Shown piece after piece: positions 56,689 through 64,000 of a stretch of 64,000 nucleotides of DNA. The number at the start of each line of letters is the position of its first letter. Position 1 is the first letter of the stretch. The position numbers and the translations under genes were made by a program. Under the pieces are notes generated by a model. The model was not told the origin of the DNA. It did no database searches and saw only the letters and a list, made by a program, of their open reading frames with translations. The DNA comes from Rhizopus sp. PT2906 (Eukaryota; Mucoromycota; Mucoromycetes; Mucorales; Rhizopodaceae): assembly GCA_025529335.1 (NCBI GenBank), contig JAMYHX010000010.1, forward strand, positions 1-64,000, written 5' to 3'.

Positions 56689-58396
56689 ATGACTGAGGTC
56701 AGACCAAAGCACTCTCGATCGACATCGATCACCAAGAACAGTACGACTTCGCACCAAAGAAAGTCTTCTTTGAGTGCCCAACAAAAATCATTTAGTAATA
56801 ACGCTGCTCCAACTTTAAATACGGCCCACTTTGAAAACAACAAACGTCACTTTCACCATAAATCGAGCCCTTCACTGTCCGAGCTGTTCAATCAGCTCAT
56901 CTTTAAAGTTCATTCTTTCTTGAACCCATCCGGTCCACTATTACCACACTCCAAACACGCTTCTGCTTTTGGTGGAACGGCAAAACGTTCGTTATGGACA
57001 ACCCTTTCTCAATCTCGACTGATTCGATTCTTTGTTTTATTTTACGCCATTTTCTCTGTCTTTTTAACTCTCAATCACAGCTGGAAATATATCACAGGCT
57101 CAAAGCCTCCGGATGTAGAAAAGAAACAAGTAGTTACTTTTGACGATAACTGGGTGCCTCAAAGAACATACGATCAAGGTAAGCACTCAAAGACCATTAA
57201 ACGAGCAGAAGAATAACATACTCGTTTGTAGATAAAGTTTATTCACTACTTGACACAATGTCACACGGTTTGAAGATGCACAAATTGTTTTCGAAAAGCT
57301 ATTATGAAGCGGCCAAGAGCGTTCAACCTTTCTGGTTAAAGGCAAGAAACACACCCTCAAAAGATCAGGTATCTATCATCACTACCGTCACAGCTGAGAC
57401 TTGGCCCAACCTACGTCGATTGACCGTGTATTGGGATGGTAAGTATAGTCATCGTTGGGGGTTCTTTACTCATAACACATATATAGGCCCTATATCCGCT
57501 ATTGTTCACGTTGACAGTCAAGATGAATCGACATTGGAAAATATCAAGCAAGAATATGTTGAAACTGCTGAACTGAATCATAATGTCGATCTTCATCTTA
57601 TTCGAATTCCTGGAGAGAAGCTTTCGGTTCTCTTCCCTCGAAATGCCGAACGCAATCTCGCACGTCTGCTATCGAGAACAGATTATATCATGGATGTGCC
57701 TGCCGATATGATTCCTGCTTCAGACCTTCGTCGTACATTAGAAGCAAATAAGGAAAAAGTAAAGGAGTTACTGGAAGCAGGCGACTTGCTGGCACTACCC
57801 ACTTTTAGCTTCAAGGACAAAGATGTACAAAAAGAAGATATCCCTATTGACAAGGGCCAATTGATCAATAGTTTGCATGAAGGCAAGATGGTATTGGACG
57901 ATAAGCACTGGAAAGAGAACGAGGGACCCACTGATTTGGAGAAATGGGTTGATGCAAGCACGCTGTACGCTATTGACAAATACGAGTTCCACTATGAACC
58001 TGTCGTCATTGAGAGTAAAATTGTTCAGCCTTGGTGCTCTGAACGATTCTTGGATAGTCGTGCCGCTTGTATTTTCTCTAGTTATTTGCAAGGAAATGAA
58101 ATTTATGTCATGCCTGACGATTACATGATACAGATGCCAGATGATCGTGTTCCTGACGTTTCAGATTTCGATGTAAGTAAATTGATGATGACATCAGCAC
58201 ACGATGTACTTATGAACTATAGCGTGTTGTGGAAAATAGAATCTATGCAAAGTTTTATTGGGAACAATGTGTTCATCACGCTAGACAGTTGGACGCGTTA
58301 GGTTTATGGGATACACCTCGTTCAGAACATATCAGAAGCCAGTGTTCACGGGTGATACAAAACTGGGGTAAAGGCTTGATAGGCAAACCTGAGTAA
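56689..58396 (+). CDS. GT49 (LARGE/B4GAT1-like) glycosyltransferase
   Basis: Four exons. A basic cytosolic N-terminus precedes a signal anchor (LIRFFVLFYAIFSVFLTLNH), as in Golgi type II proteins. The catalytic part shows VSIITTVTAETWPNLRRLTV, ISAIVHVDSQDESTLENIKQ, FPRNAERNLARLLSRTDYIM DVPADMIPASDLRRTL, ALPTFSF, EFHYEPVVIE and ERFLDSRAACIFSSYLQGNE IYVMPDDYMIQMP. The last exon, after a GTAAGT...CTATAG intron at about 58174-58224, gives RVVENRIYAKFYWEQCVHHA RQLD and ends GKPE at 58396. The VPADMIP stretch stands where GT49 enzymes have a metal-binding acidic motif. Family members add GlcA or GlcNAc residues (family knowledge); the fungal acceptor is unknown. Confidence 0.82.
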
Positions 58397-59091
58397 AAAG
58401 ACGAATGAATGAATGGAGAGAGAGAGAATAATTTATTATAGACATCCGCACCCTTTGCTAATAAAATGTTTAAAGACGATACTTTTTAACAATAAACCTA
58501 ACTGGCGCTTTATTCTTGCCAAATAAAGAAAGAGATTAGAGTTTTCATGGTTGATTCTAAATAGAAGGGGGCGGATTTGATACTTTATTATCTATGCAGA
58601 CTATCTTTCAAAATCCACCAAGCGTGGTGTATGTTGGCTCTTGATTTTCTTTTGTCAAAAGTCTTAAAGAATGACAACTATGCATAATAGTTATACTTTC
58701 ACTTCTTTTTTAAAAATCATTAGGAACAACCAGGTTATCAAACAGTATTTCTTTGCTTGAGTAAAGTTGTTTATAGCTTAATTTCTTATTTTCCAGGAAA
58801 TTTTGCGTCGTATAGAGCCTTTTGCGTTTATCTTTCAACTTGAGCTTTCTGCAAGAGCGAGAAACATTAGGTTGAGAATATTGATATTCGACAGCTAATT
58901 TATACGATCCTTTAGAATGCTTGTTTATTAAAATGTGGCCAAAAAGACGACAAGGCCATTACTATTTACACTTGTCTTAATAATCAGGAACAAAATAGTC
59001 TCCGCTGAACGCTTTTCGGCGGGAGGTAAGGTACAAGTGAACAGGATAAAATTTTTTGTGTGCTTTTTTTAAGTTTTTAAAATGTTAGAGA
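58397..59091. other. Intergenic, no recognised gene
   Basis: About 695 bp between two plus-strand genes. It has a GA microsatellite in the GT49 3' region (58416-58427) and a T-rich leader before the ATG at 59092. No RNA gene or open frame is supported. Confidence 0.4.
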
Positions 59092-60657
59092 AACGCATCT
59101 GTGCTTTTACCGATTGTCAGAATGAAGCCCATTTACAGTGTCCTACTTGTATCAAACTGAATAAGACAGAAGGTTCATTTTTTTGTTCTCAAGATTGTTT
59201 CAAAAAGAGTTGGGTAATGAAGAAAGTTTGACCATTAGATATGGGTTACTAAACCTTCTTTTATATATATAAAGGGAACTCATAAAGCAAACCATGGCAA
59301 CCACAAAGGTTAGCAATACTAATCAATTATGCCTCATTCAGACATGACTAACACAAAAGAAAAGAACCATACGATCCTTTCAAGACATTCAAATACGCTG
59401 GACCTCTTCGAGCAGTGTATCCTCTTTCACCTAGACGTCAAGTGCCTCCAGAAATTCAAAGACCTGATTACGCTGATACAGGTAATCATGACAATAAACA
59501 GGTGGAAAGAATATAAGCAATTGACAGAAAAAAAATTGTAAAGGAATTCCTAAATCAGAATTCATGGCCAAACGTTCTGAAATCAGAGTTTTAAATGCCG
59601 ATGAAATCGAAGGTATCAAGAAGGCTTGCCAGGTAAAAATAGAAATAGAAATAAAGAGCATAAGGCTTAGAAAAAGGTTAGATCACTCGCGAAGTACTTG
59701 AGGTTGCAGCCAAGGCGGTACGCGTTGGTATTACAACTGACGAAATAGACAGAATTGTTCATGAAGCCACAATTGAACGTGGTGCGTATCCCTCACCTTT
59801 GAATTACAATTACTTTCCAAAGTCATGCTGCACGTAAGTGATAAAAAAAGTAAACCAACGCCACAGGCAATTTAACATATTGTTAGGTCATTAAACGAAG
59901 GTAACGTTCTCTTAGTGATGTATTAACCTAAATGGAGAACTTAATTTATTTAGTTATTTGCCATGGTATCCCCGATCAACGACCCTTAGCAAACGGTGAT
60001 ATAATTAATATTGATGTGAGCTGTTACTATAATGGCTTCCACGGAGACGCTAATGCAACCTATCTTGTCGGTGATGTTGATGAGGTCGGACAAAAGCTCG
60101 TTAAAGTAACCCGTGAATGCTTAGATTTGGCGATTGCTGCTGGTAAGCAAGAAAAGAGTGTAAGGGACATGAGAAGGACTGATATCCTTTTGTAGTCAAA
60201 CCCGGAATCAGATACCGTGATTTTGGCAAAATCATTGAAGACCACGCAACCAAACATGGCTTCTCAGTTGTTCGTACCTTTTGTGGACACGGTATCAACC
60301 AACTCTTCCACTGTGCTCCGGACGTACCTCATTATGCCAGTTAGTCATCTTACTAACCTAAATAAGTAACGCGTGAATGTGAACTAATAAGCTTTTTTTT
60401 CTCATAGATAATAAAGCAATTGGCGTTGTCAAACCAGGTCATATCTTTACCATAGAACCAATGATATGCGAAGGCGTGCATCAAGAACTGATGTGGTACA
60501 TTTCTATTATTATATCGCCGCTTTACATTGCTGAAATGTATTCTTTTTTTTTTCTAGGCCTGACGGATGGACGGCAACAACAAAAGACGGAAAACGCTCA
60601 GCACAGTTTGAACACACGCTTCTGGTTACTGAGACTGGCGTAGAAATTTTAACTTGA
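59092..60657 (+). CDS. map1: Methionine aminopeptidase 1
   Basis: About nine exons. The N-terminal zinc finger reads RICAFTDCQNEAHLQCPTCI and FFCSQDCFKKSW, typical of Map1. REPYDPFKTFKYAGPLRAVY PLSPRRQVP follows. The catalytic pita-bread domain has LNYNYFPKSCCTSLNEVICH GIPDQRPLANGDIINIDVSC, GFHGDANATYLVG, FCGHGINQLFHCAPDVPHYA and GHIFTIEPMICEG. The metal ligands D, D, H, E and E can be placed. It ends QFEHTLLVTETGVEILT at TGA 60657. Map1 removes initiator methionine co-translationally on the ribosome (family knowledge). The frame must be spliced out of several overlapping open stretches. Confidence 0.94.
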
Positions 60658-60852
60658 GTACAGTGAAAAGTAGTAAAGTAAAAATAAAATTGGCGCGGAG
60701 TCAAGTGTGAATGCCAAGAACCCTATTCTGTGTGAGTGTAAACTTTCGGCATGTTTATCCAGCCTTTTGTAATTATAAGCTTTAGTGGTGGTACCTAAGA
60801 TGCTGTGTTCATTACCCGTCTTTCCTTGTAGATTTCTTTTAATATATGCTTA

Positions 60853-61977
60853 TTAAACAAAGAAGTTGTGTATTGTCTTCGAAGATTCGGAGCATTTGTT
60901 AATGATGAAATGACAATCAGGGTAGGCCTCTTTGGCATTGAAAAAGAACCTTTTAACGCGGGTACAGTGATTCGCATTTGAAAATAGAGAGTAAAAGTTT
61001 TTATTCTTTTTCAAACTTTGTGCAGAATGTTTTTTAAATCTACTTTTTAATGTGTCCTTGAATTCTTCAAGCTCTCTCTGTAAAAAGAGATAGTAAAGTT
61101 AGTAAACCTGATTTTTTTTTTCGCGCTTACTTTAACAAACATCAAACCTTCAACAATCGAAGGGATGTTGATGACTTGTTCAACTTCTTCAACAATTCAA
61201 AACCTCTTTATCATTGCTGGTAAATAAACACCATCTTCAACTAATTCCATGCTGTACAACTTACATCGCCAGCCTATAATTAATAATATTGTCAGTAAAT
61301 ACTTTTGTCAAAAGCTTTTAGAATTTACCTTCAACTAGCAATCCAAAAGATTTAGAACTTTCAAGACCAATGTCAACCTGCATACCCATGCTTGTTTTCA
61401 TTTGCTTCATCAATTTCGCATCGTCATCATCTGCCTAATAAATGCTTGTTTTATTAGGTCTTTTTGATTGGAATTATTTGGGATTGCATAGTTGTCGTTT
61501 TCGAAATGCAAACAGTATTTCTTTACAACCACATTAATTGGGTTAAATATCAGCTTGATGCGCTATCAAAAAAGTGATTAGTATCTTATTATTTTAAATA
61601 ATTTTATTTAACACTTACGTCTACGGCGCCTTTGCAAAAGTCCACGGCTTCAGATGAAGCTCTTTCAAAATTGACAGCTTCATCGCCAATTGACAAAACT
61701 GCATCTGTTGCGCCAACTTGCAAGTTTAGTTATGCAATTGTCTGCTTCCACATTGTTTACCAATACAGAGTTAATATTATGATAACCACTTACAAATTTC
61801 TCATGTCTGAGAGATTGTTCAAGGTTTCCGCAAGCTCAATGCTTGCTGCTCTATATTCTTGTAACACCTCTGTGACATAGATGTCATTAGCAGTTAATTA
61901 TATTGAAAGGGAAACACTACATGCGGGCATCACCTCTACCCGCTGCCTATGATGTTGTCAACAAAACTTTTCACCAT
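60853..61977 (-). pseudogene. Decayed multi-exon gene starting inside TIR module
   Basis: On the minus strand, ATG 61977 (MVKSFVDNII) lies within the third TIR module. It is followed by exon-like segments: EVLQEYRAASIELAETLNNL SDMRNL, VGATDAVLSIGDEAVNFERA, LMKQMKTSMGMQVDIGLESS KSFGLLVEGWRCKLYSMELV EDGVYLPAMIKRF, an in-frame TGA, then EEVEQVINIPSIVEGLMFVK and RELEEFKDTLKSRFKKHSAQ. Splice signals are good between most segments. The first donor site reads GC where the other module copies have GT. With the nonsense codon this marks a decayed copy. The family is not named. The W-x-C-x-LYSMEL-x-DGVYLP block looks like a conserved module of repeated Mucorales genes, which is only my inference. Confidence 0.45.
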
Positions 61978-62216
61978 CTTGGTTTGTGTTCTTCTCAAGA
62001 AGAAAGAGATAAAAAGAAATGTTGTTATTTATTCTAATTTTATGTTGTCAGTTTGATCAACAAAGATGCAAGAATACGTGTAATTCACATTTTATGCCAG
62101 AGAGAGTGAACTGGACAGCCTTAGACTAGGCAGAGGCTTTGGTATTGTGAAATTGTAAAGTGATATCACATGTAATGTCTAGACGAAGCGCCCGTAGTAG
62201 TAGCTATTTTCTGGTG
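61918..62216 (-). mobile_element. TIR-bounded promoter-like module, copy 3 (inverted)
   Basis: Read on the minus strand it has the order of copies 1 and 2: CACCAGAAAATAGC and a CTACGGGCGC block, GCATAAAATGTG, GTTGATCAAACTGACAACAT, a TC-rich tract, GAAAAGTTTTGTTGACAACA TCATAG, GGTAGAGGTGATGCCCG and CATGTAGTGTTTCCC. It is 299 bp long; a deletion has removed most of the distal TIR (CCCGCATGTA instead of CCCGTAGTA...GCATGTA). It directly precedes the decayed gene on the same strand and overlaps its first exon. Confidence 0.6.
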
Positions 62217-63089
62217 TTCACCAATAAAATTACCGAATATATCATAAGCCTCAGAGCTTCCCATGGGGAAATAATAGTTTCCAAAATTATTGCTATTATA
62301 ACACAACCACTTTCGAAATGCCTTTATGGAGATAAAGATTCTAAACATGTTCATTTGTTATGCAATGAGGCATGAGCGTATATCATCATTTTTATCATTA
62401 CAATAGGGTACACTGTAGTACGGAAGAAAGTGTGTAAACCATCATCTAAATAGCAATGACTGTGGCGCATCTTTTGGACAGATACACTTGAGGCCCTTGC
62501 GAAAATTGTTGTCGCATTGGTCTGACGCTTTTATTTACAAAACATTAGAAGTAATCCCAGACAACATAAACCAATCAACCGATATACTCTATATGGCATG
62601 GCAGACTTTATCAAAAGCACCCATGTATACTTTCTTTATAGAGAGCAAAGGGATAAACCAAGTTTAAATGCGCTTCCTGTTTTATCGTTTCCAAGCAACG
62701 ATGAAAACTAATTCACTCCTTTAGCTCTGTGGCACATTATATTAACCTGTTACACGGTTTTCAAGTCCACACTCCTCCTAATGGATGTCAAACAAACTCA
62801 AACTTTGACTTTAAAGCTCTTTAGCTTTTTCAGGTACATATATGTTTATTATTTGCAGAGTCTTGAACTTTTGGAAAAAGATAAAAGTTTCAGATAATTA
62901 AAGCCAAAAGGCACTCTATGATTAAAAAGGAAGTTCACTGGCATGAGTTTTATGCTCCGAAGTACACCATTTTACACAGTTGTTCCTCTAGGATCGTAAG
63001 CCGTATTCTGTTGCCACAGTCATACTTCTTCCCTAAATTATAAGCTTATCGTCGCCATAGTAGCACTCGGGATTTCTTTTTATGTTTAC

Positions 63090-63138
<49 letters not shown>

Positions 63139-63632
63139 CGTGTGCGTGTGCTGAGAAAATTACGCCTATTTGTTTTACTGTTCGGCTTTGAAAGGCTTAT
63201 TGATTTAAAGTTTCGCCTTTTTTAGCTAAAAAAGCGAGCTAAGGCTGATGAGGTTACACATTGTATTAAACTTTATACTAAATTTCATTTATGATAAAAT
63301 GAATTATATTTAATTTTTTTTAAAGCAAAAGAAGCTATCATCAAAAGAATATCTAAGCTTGTGTAAAGATTAAAAGTAAAGTAAACAAATACAACCAAAC
63401 AAGAACGCGTCGTTTTTGTAACCTGAAAGTCGCCGTGAACTTTATTTTGGTATGCATAATATTATTTGTACTCTGATACGATTCGGAATAAAACTTTTTA
63501 GCTAAAATCTTTCAAAATCTTTACGGATGATCAATAAAAAAAGGAAATCTAGAAACACAAGCCTCGCTCAAAAACGTATAAATATGCCTCGTTTATTTTG
63601 GTCCTTTTTTTTCTCTTCATCAAATAATAACC
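62217..63632. other. Intergenic region with TATA/TG microsatellite
   Basis: About 1.4 kb without a recognised gene. The clearest feature is the (TA)n(TG)n tract at 63093-63150. Several TAAGGCTGA-like and CTTTGAAAG segments near 63180-63250 may be promoter elements of the CipC-like gene. A pyrimidine-rich leader precedes its ATG. Confidence 0.4.
63093..63150. repeat. Compound (TA)n(TG)n microsatellite
   Basis: About fifteen TA units run directly into about ten TG units, then a few CGTGTG units. Alternating purine-pyrimidine runs of this kind can adopt Z-DNA and are hypervariable. Confidence 0.9.
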
Positions 63633-63947
63633 ATGTCCTACCACGAAGAAGCCTACAAAAAGATTGAACAAGAAGAAAACAAGGCCGAATGGACCCATGA
63701 ACTCCTTTCTGCCGCTGCTGGTTTCGCTGCCATGCGCGCCTACAACAAGAAGAAGGAAGAAGAAGGTGCCAACCCTGAAGATGACCACCACTTGGCCAAG
63801 CAAATGATCGCTGCTCTTGCTGCTGCCTCCGTTGACCACCTTGTCGAAACCAAGGGTATGGACTGGGTTGACCGCCACAAGGCTAAGAAGGAAGCCGAAG
63901 AAGAAGCCAAGAAGCTTTACGCTGAAAAGACTGGTTATGAATTCTAA
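63633..63947 (+). CDS. CipC-like (DUF3759) stress protein
   Basis: A single-exon gene of 104 residues. It reads MSYHEEAYKKIEQEENKAEW, THELLSAAAGFAAMRAYNKK, DDHHLAKQMIAALAAASVDH and LVETKGMDWVDRHKAKKEAE, ending KTGYEF. The helical, charged small protein with SAAAGFAAM-x-A-Y and an A-x(2)-D-x-L-x-E-T-K-G core matches fungal CipC/DUF3759 proteins, induced by antibiotics and other stresses (family knowledge). Codons are strikingly C-ending (GCC, GAC, ACC, AAG) compared with neighbours, which suggests very high expression. The opposite strand is also open over most of its length; that is a shadow. Confidence 0.85.
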   Translation: MSYHEEAYKKIEQEENKAEWTHELLSAAAGFAAMRAYNKKKEEEGANPEDDHHLAKQMIAALAAASVDHLVETKGMDWVDRHKAKKEAEEEAKKLYAEKTGYEF

Positions 63948-64000
63948 ATATCCCGTATATATATAAATGTACTCGCTTATAAATAAAAAGCATTTGTCTA

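Noticed and set aside
62160..62375. 71-codon frame across the edge of the third TIR module
   Set aside because: Composition is that of the module and spacer; no domain.
63549..63878. 109-codon minus-strand frame opposite the CipC-like gene
   Set aside because: Mirror of a strongly codon-biased gene; a shadow frame.

Overview
The window reads as nuclear DNA of an early-diverging fungus of the order Mucorales (Mucoromycota). It is AT-rich, with many short GT-AG introns (about 40-110 nt) and an all-fungal gene set: retaining trehalose phosphorylase, UMTA-type methyltransferase, SUR7/PalI protein, SCS7-type fatty-acid 2-hydroxylase, PHO85-type cyclin, CipC-like protein, calponin-type transgelin and a CYSTM micro-protein. 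Genus and species cannot be fixed by eye. No rRNA or tRNA gene was recognised. All exon joins are manual readings.

Layout. 0.4-13.5 kb: UMTA methyltransferase (-), trehalose phosphorylase (+), an NRBF2/Atg38-like coiled-coil gene (-), a tiny secreted peptide (+), a TXNDC9/Plp1 phosducin-like protein (-), a SUR7-like membrane protein (+), fatty-acid 2-hydroxylase (-) and an aftiphilin/Laa2-like clathrin accessory protein (-). 13.6-21.5 kb: an unrecognised gene (-), AMP deaminase (+), NDUFA9 subunit of complex I (+), a SERTA-like acidic protein (-) and an A20/AN1 zinc-finger protein (-). 23.9-24.8 kb: PHO85-type cyclin (+). 24.8-29.3 kb is an accessory island with repeats, two TIR-bounded modules and two decayed copies of a resolvase-like gene. 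29.4-46.0 kb is dense: a small unknown gene (-), DPH5 (+), an OM14-like tail protein (+), a Nup96-domain protein (-), a DYRK-like kinase (-), alpha-SNAP (-), a FHIP/RAI16 protein (+), a formin (+) and Rab7/Ypt7 (+). 46.0-49.5 kb is a second repeat-rich island with a decayed small secreted gene. 49.5-60.7 kb: syntaxin (-), CANIN/SLF2-like protein (+), Rab32-like GTPase (+), transgelin (+), CYSTM (-), GT49 glycosyltransferase (+) and methionine aminopeptidase 1 (+). 60.8-63.6 kb is a third island, with a decayed gene whose start lies inside a third TIR module. A CipC-like gene (63.6-63.9 kb) closes the window.

Genes do not form operons. Themes that recur are membrane traffic (alpha-SNAP, syntaxin, two Rabs, FHIP, aftiphilin-like), actin (formin, transgelin) and stress or storage metabolism (trehalose phosphorylase, CipC, CYSTM, AN1). 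The least ordinary content is the family of about 300-390 bp TIR-bounded modules. They carry a TATA-like box and a pyrimidine-rich leader, and all three sit directly upstream of, and co-oriented with, rapidly decaying genes of at least two families.
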